A DNA stretch of 64,000 nt from Lucifuga dentata (Eukaryota > Chordata > Actinopteri > Ophidiiformes > Bythitidae): contig VXCM01002046.1 in the NCBI GenBank assembly GCA_014773175.1, positions 1 through 64,000 on the forward strand. Direction: 5' to 3'. Positions 22,891 to 34,660 of the stretch are shown piece after piece. The stretch's first letter is position 1. Each line of letters begins with the position of its first letter. The position numbers and the translations under genes are program-made. Below the pieces are notes generated by a model. The model saw only the letters and a list, made by a program, of their open reading frames with translations. It was not told the DNA's origin and did not search any database.

Positions 22891-23458
22891 GATGGTGTAT
22901 TAGGGCCATCTAAGACAAAAAAAAAAAAAAATGAGGGGGCATTATTTCAAGTTTTCAGACTCACTAATTACCAGTTTTAGAAGTCTGTTTTGCACTAAAA
23001 ACACAAGTATTTCTTTATTGCTGCTTATGATGGAAAAGCATAATTTAATAAGGTCATGTACTCACAAAAGAACTTGCAACTCTGCCAGTTTAAAAACTGG
23101 CAAATTTGCAAGTTTAAAAACTAATAAAAAAAAATAATAATAATGAAAAGTGTTTTTAATGATGAATAATCATTTTTTTATTTTTATTTTTATTTATTTT
23201 TTTAATAATGAAAAAGGGAAAATAGTGAGAACAGGAATCAAACCTCCTCACGTTGTGGCTGTACCTGCAGTACATAACCTTATTAAATTATACCTTTCCA
23301 TTGGATTTAGCAATAAAGAAATACTTGTGCTTTTAGCACAAAGTCATCTAATTATCATGAGCATATAGACTTTTAAAACTGGCAAATTTCAAATTTTTAA
23401 AACTCAAAATAATGCCCCCCTCTTTTTTTTTCGTCTTACATGGCTCTAATACGCCGTC
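22891..23458. mobile_element. Inverted-repeat MITE, ends GA(T/C)GG(T/C)GTATTAG
   Basis: The left end GATGGTGTATTAGGGCCATC and the reverse complement of the right end GACGGCGTATTAGAGCCATG match closely. Homology continues through an A-run into GGGGGCATTATTT on both arms. 568 bp, no transposase. The interior has repeated GCAAATTTGCAAG-like blocks (23096-23120, 23378-23400). The superfamily is uncertain. Confidence 0.85.
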
Positions 23459-23616
23459 ATAATCAGAGTGATTAAAAAAAAGATAAAGGTTAAAGAGAGA
23501 AGTTCAAACTTTCACTGAACACTTGTGTGTCAGCAGGAACTGCAAAGTGGTGTTCAATCCCAAATTTAATCTGCTGAATTACTACACAGTAGAAGGCAGA
23601 AACACACCGCGTGACC

Positions 23617-24214
23617 CTAAAGGATAATGCTGGTGATTTTGTATGTTTGAGCCCAATAAATACAACCTCATTACTGACAACCGTTTTCACAAAATATAGT
23701 ACTTTAGTGGTAAATTTCAGAATTGTTTTTCCTACCTTCCAGACTGGTTTCAGTTCATTCCAGAACGCTATAAAAATCAACTTGTAGAGACTTCAAATAT
23801 GCTTGAGATACATAATCCATCACAGCAAACAACACGCTTATTAGGTTCTTTTTGTTGAAGTAACTTTATTTAACTGATCCAGCACAGAGCTCTATGGAAG
23901 AAAATGTATGTCTCCGCCAGGAAATATAGTCCCAGGAGAAGATGGCTTTAACAGAGAAATTAAAATGACTGTGCCTTCTAAAAGCAAGTGTAAGTGTTTT
24001 CTACATTCAGACATAAATGTTAACAGACGAAATATTGAATTTTAAGCTGTGTGTATCAGCTGAACATTTGATTTTGAAAGATTAGGGGATTTGGCAAAAA
24101 TAACAGGAAACCTAAAACACGTTTTTATGTTTTTGGACAATAGTTGTCAGTCATGTAACATGTATGCATGAAGTATTTATTTACACATGCAAAATCACTA
24201 GTATGGTCCTTTAA
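23617..24214. mobile_element. MITE subfamily B, copy B4
   Basis: 598 bp. The left end is CTAAAGGATAATGCTGGTGA (one TTAA base and one GGACC base changed); the right end CTAGTATGGTCCTTTAA is intact. Interior as in B1-B3. Confidence 0.9.
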
Positions 24215-26065
24215 AGTTTAAAACACTCACTTTCACAAAGTCCAACTTGTGCGTCGCCGTACATCTACTGTAAGTACTGTGCTTGAATGCATGACAGACA
24301 GGCGACAGTCATCTGAGGTACGTTCTGTCTGGAAATAAATATTACAGTCTTTTTTGGAACACGTATTTGGAATCACAAATGAACAAACAAAACAAACTCG
24401 CCTGGTAATTTCACGCCACAGTGAATCTGTTAAAATGGTCTGTTAAAGGCTCAGAATCCACAGTGATGATATGTGTGATAACAGCTTCAGCTCACACTGT
24501 CAACTTCTCTTTTGGTTCTCAGCCTGTGGTCTTTTTGGTGTGAACGTGAAAAATGAGGAGAAACCATGCTAAATAGGTGAAATTACTGCTTCACAAGAGT
24601 CAATCAGAGAACACTGCAGAACCACAAGCCTCTGCTGCCAAAACAACATGCATAATCTGGAGAACAGGTCATCAGACCGATATATTGATATAATACTTCA
24701 ATCTACCAATTTCTTTACAAAACAGAAGGCATTTTTGGAATAAAAGTTCTGAACTCAATTAGGAACTTCTTCACCTGGAACTATCCGGAACAGGAACTAA
24801 GGCCGTTCAGTCAGTGAGTACCTTGATTACATTCCCACTAAACTCTCAAGCTTGTTTTATACTTGACGCAGACAAAATGATGTCACAGAGAAAGACGTTG
24901 TGTAGGGTTTGTGCAGTGCCTTTTCAGGTTAGGGTTAGAGTTAGGTCAATTTTTTAGGCATTTTTTGGGTTGGTGACATTATCGCCTAAAATTTAATTTT
25001 TAATGTCTATTAAAAAAAAACAAAAAACCCATAGCAGCACAAATGAAACTTTTTAATGGCACAATGAAGCACAAGCAAACGAGACCATTTTGGGTAAATT
25101 GGAGCATTTTGGAGCAGGGTGGATGGCCGAGCAACCTCAGAATGACCTGTAACATATTCTTTAATATCTAAAAAATGACAGCAGCACAAAAAAATTTTAA
25201 CAGCACAAACGACTGAGACTGTTTTCCCACAGTTTTGCGGGGGACCAGCTTCACTCAGCCCAAAGTTGGTCCTGTTTCCTTGGTGTAAAAGTTCCAGGAT
25301 TCCTGAAAACATTCCTGTTGGGCAAAAGGCTCAATATTAACTACTCAATAATGAAAACCATCCAGTTTTTTTTTTTAAATTATTGAACAATGCTACCATA
25401 TCAGACCTCTCTATACAAAGCCATTACCCTGGACTGATATTATTATCCCTTTTGTTTCTATATCTTCTACTATCCAGGGTTCAAAGGAGAATTTTTGTGA
25501 ACGGTTATAGTTTCAGGTTCAGTGGCAAAACTGAATACAGGGTGATACAGTATGTTACCTAAATCTTTTGCCAAGATATTCCATGTTAAAAACAGGATAT
25601 TTAAGACAAGCCAGTAAAAATGTAAAATGACAACCTTGAAAACCTTTATTGTTTAAAATTTCATTTTTTCTGACTTCTTTCTCGGTATAAAACATTGATA
25701 CTCTTAGCTCGCAGCACTGGAAAAGACGAAGATGACTAACACTGAAAATCTGCGTCACATTGTCAAATATAACCTCGGATCACCATGGAAACTGAGTAAC
25801 GGAGTGTGTATCGGAGGAGTTTTTTCACAACTCTCACTGTCTCTCTCTCTTTCTCTCTCTGTCTCACACACACACACACACAAAACCATCGTCTGTCCAT
25901 GTGTCTCTCTCTTCACCAAAAACATGCACATAAATATTTCACGCTGGAGGACAAATCTTAATTCATAATTGGATTAAATACATCTTTTAGGAAAAAAGAA
26001 AAGAAAATGGAAGTAATGAAAGGATGAGGTTGGCATTATTGTATTAATCTAACTGTAAAGACAGT
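24215..26065. other. Unassigned sequence with a CT/CA microsatellite
   Basis: (CT)n-(CA)n at 25832-25882; a short GGTTAGGGTTAGAGTTAGG run near 24929. No gene recognised. Confidence 0.5.
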
Positions 26066-26530
26066 TCGTCTGTGGCACCAACATCTCTAGAACCCGGCAC
26101 TGTATGAAGTTGATATTCGGCAGGTTTATTGATCAGGACCCAAGGACATGCAGTGCCACATGTGAAGTTGTTTGAATGAGTGGTTCTCAAATTGAGCTGT
26201 GTCAGTAAAAAGTAGTCCGCAAGGCAGGATACACTCCAGGTGTGGCAGCATATGCTCTGGTCCAGTGGAACGGTCTCAACCCGACCCCGTACGGCTCAGG
26301 GGATGTGCAGAAGTTATTTGAGAAGTTGAAGTTGTTTTAATGGTGCTGTTCAGGTAAAAAGTAGTTATAAAGTCTGGCCTGTTCTGAACAGGCATGTTTT
26401 GAATGGACACTTGAAACAAAGCTAGCTCACGAGAATGTGCAGGAGCAAATTATGGCAGGCTGCGGCACACACCATAAACTCCACCTGTTCCAATCACGCA
26501 CGTTTTGAATGGGCACTGCACTAGTATACT
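26066..26530. repeat. Dispersed repeat of unknown class, copy 1
   Basis: Shares long segments with 40033-40270: CACCAACATCTCTAGAA, CAGGACCCAAGGACATGCAG, GGTTCTCAAATTGAGCTGTG and CACTGCACTAGTAT at the far end. This copy has about 230 bp of extra interior, partly a local duplication of the GAAGTTGTTT to GTAAAAAGTAG part. No coding capacity. Confidence 0.8.
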
Positions 26531-27419
26531 TAATAAATCTTGTAAGAAGAACAAAATCACCAATTAATTTGAGGCAAACACTGACATGTGGTATCTTATG
26601 CCTCTCTTCCAAATAAATCTCTCATCTAAAACACATTGAGTTACTTAGCGTTGAGTTTCATTTAGATTTTTCTCTCAGTATTCTCCGCTGATGGATTTTT
26701 CATCTCAGCGATGAGCTGAATCTCTGGCAGAGCAGCTTTTGCGCATCTTTAGACCGTTCAAGTCTCTTTACCTGCTCAACTGATATTTCAAGAAAACCCA
26801 CAAATTTCAGCCAAGGGTCTCTGTAGTATTTCTTCCCTGAGGGGTATCGCCTTTATGATATTGTGGATTTCTTCAATTCTGTAAGTAAAACTGTACTCAA
26901 CCTCATCCTCTGGTGTTTCTTTCCATTTCCTCCCTTCCCCATGCTTCATAGATATGGACCCAACATACTTCAAGCTTAAACATTTCGTTTGTTGGGCAGC
27001 TGCGCCCGTGTTTCTTATGTAAGTTATGATCTGACACAGATTTTCCATCTCTTGCATTTATACTTTACTTTGAAATCCTTCTACATACGTCGTTATGGAG
27101 CTTTCTGTGGTTTTGGTGTGGCCTATCAGCTAGACTCTGAGGCGAACATACAGATTGAACAGGCTAATAATTTTGTTTGCTTCACGTTAGCATGCTTGCG
27201 AAAATTATTTCATCATGATAGAAGTGCTTTTATCATGGTGAAATAATTTACACGGGATTTACTAACATCTTCAAACCACCAAGATCTCAGAGTCACATTG
27301 TCAGAATCTTTTTGTGTAAAATACAGTCAGATTTACCTAGCCAGGTCACAGTAAGGTCTGAGGTTGCACTAGGGTCAGAGGTCAGAGATACAAGGTACTG
27401 AAATCTGTTTTTTAATTTG
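26531..27419. other. Unassigned sequence
   Basis: Contains an 89-codon minus-strand ORF (26788-27057) that is charged and non-repetitive but matches no family I know and has no visible splice context. Confidence 0.45.
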
Positions 27420-27427
27420 GTCTGGTA

Positions 27428-28250
27428 AAGGACTGGATATCGATTCTGACCTTTCAGTTCGATTTCAATTTTCAAAGCCCCGATTTGATTCAATTTGGTT
27501 AAATTCTGGAAAATTTTGTTCTAAATTACATCAAACCAAATATGACATTCTTTCAAAGTATATGTTGAAAACTTACTGTTTTCCAGAAAACAGGTTCAGG
27601 TTGACCTTTGAACCTTTGGGTGGCTGTAGAGAGGCTCTAATGCTCTTTGACCTCTACGTGAAGCCTCACTAACGTGTTGTCGTGTTGCTCAGCTTTCCGT
27701 GATTCCAGGAATTGAAGCGTGTTCCTAAATCCCTCGTTGTCACAGCAACACTGTAAGGATGCATATCCTCCATATAAAATAGTAACAATCACTTATTTTT
27801 TTGGCTGGAGGTGAGGCGGATGCAGCTTGCAGGTCGCATTTTCTACGTCATCTGTCTTCATTCAGGTGTTGTGCTGCAGACTTCACGGCGGCGGTGTTGA
27901 CGCCTCGTCAAACGGTTCCACAAGTTCATTGTGTTGCTACAAAATTTTATGTCTGAGTTACATATTTTGCAAATATTCTTACTTTTGTTGGGCTCGTTTG
28001 TGTCCTTTTGCTTTTGAAAGCCATAACGAGTCCAAACATCTGTCACAGGCGCCATGTTGTTTTTAATTAAAGGTTGGTTTTCCGTAGACGAATAGTCACG
28101 CTACGTCACACAGAACTTATGCTACTAGCGTTCAATTAAAAAGATCTATTTAAAAGATCGATTTTTTTTTAATTTTATGACTCGATATTGGAACCATTTA
28201 AATTTGAGTCACAATTAATTGAAAAATCGTTTTTTTTCCCCACACTTCTA
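27428..28250 (-). mobile_element. hAT element, 823 bp, with exact 8-bp target duplication and BED-finger relic
   Basis: Flanked by GTCTGGTA at 27420-27427 and 28251-28258, the 8-bp duplication characteristic of hAT. Termini AAGGACTGGATATCG and (reverse complement) TAGAAGTGTGGGG are diverged hAT ends. The minus strand at 27858-28055 has VWTRYGFQKQKD, then CKICNSD and NLWNRLTRRQH: the CxxC...H zinc-binding layout of a BED finger, with the penultimate histidine position changed to arginine. The catalytic RNaseH-like and dimerisation domains are missing, so the copy is non-autonomous. Confidence 0.92.
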
Positions 28251-28419
28251 GTCTGGTAGGTCTTGGTTCTTGATGTTGGAACTGCTGGCATCGTAGCATC
28301 TCATTTTGCTAAACAACCCGAGTTACCCTGTTGCATTTAGTGACATATTCCGTCATTACAATGAACAAAGCCTGCATAATTTATTTTGAAAAAGCCATGG
28401 ACAGCAACTACATTCTTAC

Positions 28420-28505
28420 ATCTCATTTTATTTTTTATTTAACCTTTATTTTGCCAGGTAGGTCTCATTGAGACAAAAATCTCTTTCCCAGGGTGACCTG
28501 GTCAT
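28420..28505. repeat. Common fish dispersed repeat (AACCTTTATTTTGCCAGGTA)
   Basis: AACCTTTATTTTGCCAGGTA then GGTCTCATTGAGACAAA and CAGGGTGACCTGG resembles a widespread vertebrate repeat fragment. A diverged relative may be at 38098-38180. Class not determined. Confidence 0.45.
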
Positions 28506-30890
28506 GCTTTCGTTGTTCTTTTTCTTCTTCTGCACTAGCTGGCTTTAGCAGTTTTGGATCCTGACAAGACCTTGAAAAATAGCTCTAACATATCATCGCT
28601 GTTGGGTGGAAACCTCATATCTCCAAAACCGTTACTTTTCAGGAAATGAAAAAAAGCCTGGGTTTTTAAAATAAGTGAACACTGCATCATCAAAGTTGGT
28701 ATTGTGTCTTTAAATATGGTCACATACTTGCATGTGTCATTAAATTATTAATATTTTACCAAAATCAAGCTCAGATGGAGTTACAAGGTTTTTGACTAGC
28801 AAATGTGGAGTTACATGTTTTGTCTGCATCTGAGGCAGTAAGTGTTGCATTACGTTATCATCAACTTACAGGTTACAAAGTTTATTGTAGCTGTTTGTGC
28901 CTCAGTTTTTCCTGTCAATGAATAAATTTGGCCAAAATCTCTTGTTATAAAAGATGAAGTGCTATGAACAGGCTGTTGAAGATGGTATTGGCTGTGACTA
29001 GACGGCAATCCAACCGTGGTTTGCCTCTCTGCTCCGACGTCTCAGGCCTCTAATACATAAAAAGTTAGCCTTTACAGACTTCATTTTTCTTGAGTAAAGG
29101 AAACGCTGTACTTATTCAAACAGCCAGTTCTTTATTTAGCCTTGCATTGAAACAACCAGAGACCGTCTCCAAACGACTGCCTGCTACTCCTTCTACAGCC
29201 GAGTGAAGTAAGTGGAGTTATGAGGTTTTGGCGACACTTTGAGGATCCAATGGAGTTACGGGATTTAGTCACAAGCTCTTTTTAATACTTGTCATTGGTT
29301 AAATATTTGTAAAACCCACAGACAGACGTGAAGGGTGACCAATAGAATTGATTTATAAAAACAAAAGATGAAATATGAAGATACGAGGTTTCTGCCTGAC
29401 AGTGATGATATTAAATATCTATAACAGGTTGATCTAGTTGTGTGTTCCCTGTTCAGCATTTCTCCTTTTCTAACCTCTGATGCTTCTGCTCCAGTATTAA
29501 TTAATTCCCAGATATCTGCTGTTTTCCAGCTCGATCATTTTTTATTCAATAATTAGACCTTCCTTGACCTTCATTTAATCACATAATAGATTCAATGAAT
29601 GCAGCTATTGGTTTGCAGGAAGACCTTCCTCCACACACACGTGTGAAATCTTCCCAGTAGAATCAGTCTGATTTACTGTATGAATTTTCTGTATGAGTTA
29701 TTACACAGATATATTGAGATATTTAAAGATGGCACCACATTCATTCCAATGAAGCTCCTTTACCCAGTGCAAACACCAAGAGTTTGTTAACCTTGTGTTT
29801 TATTATCTGTGTTGGTCCTAATATTTCTGTTGCAGCCATTTCTTTTGTCCTGAATTTGTGCAGCAGAAGTCTTTCGGGGCCAGAGGGAGTTACGTAAGCC
29901 GCAATTTCAACTGTGGCCATTATGCCAGAATCACAGCGGAGCCTGCAGTGCTGGTTCAGAGCTTTTCCTCTACTGCACCTCGGCGGTCGTAATGGGGGGA
30001 AGGCGAGCGCTGCTGTTTTTCTTTCCTGTCCAAAATGATCCCGCTGGTCTGCAGACGTGATGAGGGTAGATAATGAGGAGGTGGCTCGTGTTTTATCTCA
30101 AACATTCCCACAAATAGGGAATGGCACTTCGCAATGCTTAGTCGGTGGTAACGCACCGGCAGAAAACACTGTTAAAACGTCACCTTTCTGCCTCCACCTC
30201 CACCTCTTACACCACCTGCCACAGCTCCATGAATCAATTCCCTGTTTCATATGGAGTTTTTAATCATTTATGCTTTTTGCTGCAGCTGTGATCAACCTGT
30301 AGCTGTGAGGCGCAGATGTCCCCGTGTAGGAGACTCTGAGTGATGCAGCATTCTCAGTGCCGTGATTAGTCAGTACTCTCTCACACACACACACATTCAC
30401 AGACTCACACTCACTTCACCAAATGAGCTATTAGGCCCGTTTTACATGCTAAGCATTGAGCGTTGCTGCTGAGCTCGGCATCCAGCACTCTGCCTGTTCA
30501 TGAGAGTCTGAGCAGCACCGCTCAGCAAGAGCTGACAGGAAGCACTCGTTGCTAATGACATGTTTGCGGTTACCATGGTTGATCTTCGCACATTCGTGGC
30601 GCAAATTGGGTTTCTGAGTCAAATCAGGTAGTGACATGGATGTCGCAACAAAGAAGGCTCTGGCTCTTCTTCTCATTTGGAGAAGAAAAGTGAAAAAAAC
30701 GGTGAATGTAGGTGCATGAAACCTTGTTGAGTCACTATAGAATTCAATCAATCAATTCAACCCTGGTGTACATGTCTGACTGCTGACATTTCACCAAGAA
30801 AGCGACTTTTTTCCGAGATCAATCATGATACAACTTTAAAATTGTGTTGTACAACTCAGGAAACTGTTACATTACTACATTACAGGAAAA
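28506..30890. other. Long unassigned stretch
   Basis: No gene recognised. 29870-30060 is GC-richer and non-repetitive; near 30105 TTCCCACAAATAGGGAA is a small palindrome. CA-rich 30380-30416. Opposite-strand ORFs overlap near 30060-30160 without motifs. Confidence 0.5.
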
Positions 30891-31418
30891 TGTTACGTTA
30901 TTGACAATCATTTCTCAAAGGATAAAACCGTATTTCAGCTTTCCTGATATTTTGCAAAATCTCTTAATCTTTCAAAATCAAATATTCAAGTGATACACCC
31001 ACCTTAAAAATCCATGTTTCTCCTGCTAATAGTTACACAGCCTTATGAAGTCACGGTCCTTTAAATTTTTCCATAAACGCAGGTCTTCTTTTGGGACTAT
31101 ATTCCCCGGTGGAGGCATACATTCACTCCACGCTTTTTATTGAGCTTAAACACTAAAATTACATAACTTCTAAAAAAACCTGAATACACGTCTTGTTGGT
31201 GATGATGGATTACCTATCCCAAGAACGTTTACAGTATCAACAAGTTGATTTTAATAGCAGAATGAACTGAAACCAATGGAGGTCTGGAAGGTAGGAAAAA
31301 CATTTTTAATTCACCGTTCCAGTAGTATGCTTTGGGAAATGATTGTCAGTAACGTTACATGTATGAAAATTGAATATATTAGACTCAAACATGCAAAATG
31401 GGTGGTATGGTCCTTTAA
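30891..31418. mobile_element. MITE subfamily A, copy A5, left terminus lost
   Basis: Homology starts at TGTTACGTTATTGACAATC and runs to the intact right end GGTATGGTCCTTTAA. The first about 65 bp of the left inverted repeat are missing. The interior has the subfamily-A block GTCACGGTCCTTTAAATTTT near 31051. Confidence 0.9.
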
Positions 31419-31635
31419 GGTTTAAATGGTGAAGATAAATAAGCCTTCATCTCGATAACACTTGCGACAGAGATGCATAGAGAATATGAAAACAGCAAAG
31501 AAGCAGATTTGCATTTCTTTGCAAACAAGACTTGATTGTGTTGCGTTGTTATGGCTGCACTATATTATTAACACGGTTCTTCTGGTTCAGATGGAAATGC
31601 AGCGTTAGATTAGTTTCCCTCAGATTGGCTGCAAA

Positions 31636-31666
<31 letters not shown>

Positions 31667-31690
31667 TTGTGTGTATGTGTGTGTGTGTGA
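31419..31690. repeat. Spacer ending in (GT)n microsatellite
   Basis: (GT)n with interruptions at about 31640-31689; nothing recognised before it. Confidence 0.8.
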
Positions 31691-31724
31691 ACAAGTCAGG
31701 CTGACACAGACGGAGCAGAGGGAG

Positions 31725-31880
31725 GAAAATCATTCCCATTAGAGCGCCCATTAAGTCTGATTAGGAATGATTATCATCTGTCGGAGAGCGATGACCAGAC
31801 TGGTCCCGCCACCCAAATTAATGTCATAAACAAAAGCTTTCCATTCTCGCTCTCATGATAATCAAACAGCCTCCTGTTTC
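31725..31880. promoter_or_regulatory. Candidate conserved non-coding element
   Basis: Non-repetitive block dense in developmental transcription-factor-like cores: CCCATTAAGTCTGATTAGG, ATGATTATCATCTG (overlapping homeodomain and E-box), AAATTAATGTC and ATAAACAAAAG. It has no ORF or splice sites. This composition is typical of vertebrate enhancers, but function is inferred only. Confidence 0.35.
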
Positions 31881-32881
31881 CTTTTTTTAACGCTCTCGCC
31901 CAAGGGATCTTACTGCGAACCCAACACAATGTCAGACTTCTAATGATCTTGGCAAAACATCAGAGTTTCAATCAAATCTGGAGCAGGCGTTTCTGCTTCT
32001 CTGCTCTTTGCTTTGTTGCCATTGTTTTATTTGCAGGATTTTTCAATTGCTATCAAACATTGGTCCAAACTGAAGTCACATTATCAAAACTCTTTACACA
32101 CTCAGCAAAACACAAGTCTGTGTGGACCACTGTGAACCATTTTCATTGTTTTCACACAAAATGCATTCAGTGACCACATTTTCCAAAATCCATGAACTCT
32201 TTTCTCATTCATACTCCTCCACCTGCAAACCTGATATCTGCAGCACATTTTTACATGCTAACACGCTGTTTTCACAATTGTCAAATTTCTTGCAAATTTC
32301 CTGCATTTCTGCAGTAACCACATTGAAATAAATAGAAAATCTTAGTAGAATATTTACAATACAATGAAATAATAATCATTCCAAACACAGCTGACTGAGT
32401 TTCAGCTGAAAGCCTCTCAGGAGTTTTTAGTGTTGTTACCAAACAGACTAAAGGTGACTAAAGGTGCAGAATGACTTGGTTTAGAAACATGGATGAAGGA
32501 AGACAGGTTGGTGGGGACGTTAACCCTAACCCTAACCCATCTCTGGAATTCAGGAATTTTTTTTTTGTTTCAACTTTTTATTTTTCACTAAACAGTAAAT
32601 TACGATGTGAAGCAAATTGCAGCATTTCTGATTCATTCTTATTACATACATACTTACATGTTACATAATTACATGACTTTACATGTTACATAATTACATG
32701 ACTTTAGTACACAATAAAGTAAAAGGTGTTATTCTATAATGAAATACTGATTTATGTGAAAAATCATTCAAACTTCAAAGATAAAAGTTCATCATTTCTG
32801 TAAGGCTCCCTGTTGTTAGTGTTTTTTAGGTTAGCGTGTTATGAGTGAGAATTATTGCCAGAGTCATGATGGAAAGAGCTT
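31881..32881. other. Unassigned AT-rich stretch
   Basis: Includes a TTACATNNTTACATGACTTTA duplication near 32655-32705 and the telomere-like tract listed separately. ORF 31943-32173 has no motif. Confidence 0.5.
32521..32538 (-). repeat. Short interstitial telomere-like repeat, (CCCTAA)3
   Basis: TAACCCTAACCCTAACCC, three units. Too short to imply a chromosome fusion. Confidence 0.9.
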
Positions 32882-33004
32882 ATTCTGAGACATGTATGAA
32901 GTGTTTTGGTGCTTTGAGTGAGTTTTGGAGGTCAGATGAACTNATTCTGAGACATGTATGAAGTGTTTTGGTGCTTTGAGTGAGTTTTGGAGGTCAGATG
33001 AACT
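32882..33004 (+). repeat. Exact 61-bp duplication separated by N
   Basis: 32882-32942 equals 32944-33004, N at 32943. Interpreted as unmerged contig ends. Confidence 0.9.
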
Positions 33005-33480
33005 GTTTGACCAGGACGCATGTCTGTATTCCTCACACCTTTACAAGAGATATTTGAAGAATCAGTCATTAAACAAGCGAAGAAAATCATATCTAAACCA
33101 TGAACTCCATAAAGAACATGAGCTCTGACCATCAGGTCAAAGGCATCGCTGCCAAAATGTAACTCAAATAAGTATAAGTATGGTGCCACTTTCAACAAAA
33201 TTACTGAACAAAATTAAGGATTAATCGACATCACTATTATAAGCAGGATTATTTTCCCTCATTATGTCTACCCTACTCTCCACAGGCCCCATGGTTATTT
33301 TTATCATCATCTTTTTAAATTCTTAATATTATTATTTTGTGTTGGATGTTAGCTAATATTGTATTAATTGTGATTATAGGTATTGTGATTGTATCTTGGT
33401 ATATGATGTACTTCATATTCTGCATAGCTTATGCAACAGCCTGTACATAGATGGATTTTATCTTTTTTTTTTTTTGAATC
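33005..33480. other. Unassigned AT-rich sequence
   Basis: Nothing recognised. Confidence 0.5.
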
Positions 33481-33680
33481 AGTACTATTGTAGGTTTTTT
33501 TTTATCCTAGTAATGTATTACAGCACATGGCACTTTAATTTTATGATGATGTGTGTATAACTGTACTTGACGTTTGAATGTAGAATAGATGTGTGTGTGT
33601 ATGGAACAGCAACCTTGATGCCTCAGCCAAATTTCTCCTCTGAGACTCAGAAAGTTGACCTTGACCTTGACTGTATGAAG
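33481..33680 (+). mobile_element. Possible LINE 3' untranslated tail
   Basis: GCCAAATTTCTCCTCTGAGA then AAGTTGACCTTGACCTTGAC resembles the 3' ends of fish LINEs that finish in a short tandem repeat. No coding part nearby; weak assignment. Confidence 0.3.
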
Positions 33681-33719
33681 AAAAACTGGTTTCAGTATTG
33701 ACCGATCGTGTTAGCAATC

Positions 33720-33753
33720 AAAAAAAAAAAAAAAAANAAAAAAAAAAAAAAAA
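33720..33753. repeat. Poly(A) with gap base
   Basis: A-run with N at 33737. Confidence 0.95.
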
Positions 33754-34273
33754 CTAAATGTAAGGCCTGGCTCAGGGGCTGAGACGCAAAACAAACATCA
33801 ACTCGTGCTGCTGGTTGAAGAGGGACAGAAATTTGTTTTGGGATTTCTCCACCCTTTCTGCGACATGGGGAACTGTTCATGGGTGTAACAGCAGCGGCGG
33901 TCGGGGTCATTTGAAGCGGAGGTTGGAGGCGCTTTGCTGCATCTTCGTCGGCGAGCCGGATGCCATGTTTCTGACAACATCCTGCTGCAGAAACCGAGCT
34001 GCAAAGGTGTCAGTAGCAGCGCAGATTGAGGAAGTGCTTCAGTTAGACGAGTTTCTACACAGATGCTCTTAATGTGACAGTTTATTTTGGCCTCGTCACT
34101 GAGGACTGAGTGGATTTTCATAGAGGTAATGAAGACAAAAGTAGAAACCTGGATTTTATCTGGTTTTAACATCAGCACCAAAGGCTTCTTAGCTTCAGGG
34201 TTTTTTAACGCTATGAAAACATATTACATTTGCAATCAGTTCTGCCCTTCCTGTTGACTTATGGTGACTTATG
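33754..34273. other. Unassigned, moderately GC-rich sequence
   Basis: Opposite-strand ORFs (33815-34072 plus, 33798-34181 minus) overlap and neither has a motif. Confidence 0.45.
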
Positions 34274-34274
34274 G

Positions 34275-34309
<35 letters not shown>
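34274..34309 (+). repeat. (GT)n microsatellite
   Basis: About 17 GT units directly upstream of a splice-acceptor-like TTGCAG. Confidence 0.95.
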
Positions 34310-34313
34310 GCAG

Positions 34314-34380
34314 GTATTTCTCTCGGGGAGCTCAGTGGCTCCTCAGCTCTGTGTGGAGTTGGACTTCATCATTTCCTCTG
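34314..34380 (+). other. Candidate 67-bp internal exon
   Basis: Preceded by ...GTGTTGCAG (acceptor) and followed by GTAAGATC (a good donor match). The frame from the acceptor is open for 22 codons and reads VFLSGSSVAPQLCVELDFII then SS, leaving one extra base (phase 1). Composition is protein-like and non-repetitive. Against it: the usual polypyrimidine tract is replaced by GT repeats, and no partner exon was found. I do not recognise the protein. It could also be a chance pair of sites. Confidence 0.3.
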
Positions 34381-34660
34381 GTAAGATCTTCATGTTGCTT
34401 ACTTCTGCAGCAAAGGCATGCACGTGCACACACACACACACACAGAGAGAGAGAGAAGAAATATCAATGTCTGTAGTCGTTGGAAGTTGTAATGTGAATG
34501 TAATGGAGCCCAGATCTTGTGAGAGTGCAGGATAAACGATTATCTGTCAGCCTGGAGATGAATCTTTCGCTGCTTTTGGTCTGTGCATGTGTGTGTGAGT
34601 GTGTGTGTGTGTGTGTGGTTATCATAACAGAATCAGTGTTAGGATAAACACACACACACG
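34381..34660. repeat. Microsatellite cluster (CA, GA, GT)
   Basis: (CA)n-(GA)n at 34424-34456, (GT)n at 34588-34617 and (CA)n at 34648-34658. Confidence 0.9.

Noticed and set aside
32521..32538. Telomere relic or chromosome fusion point
   Set aside because: Only three CCCTAA units; such short runs occur by chance or repair.
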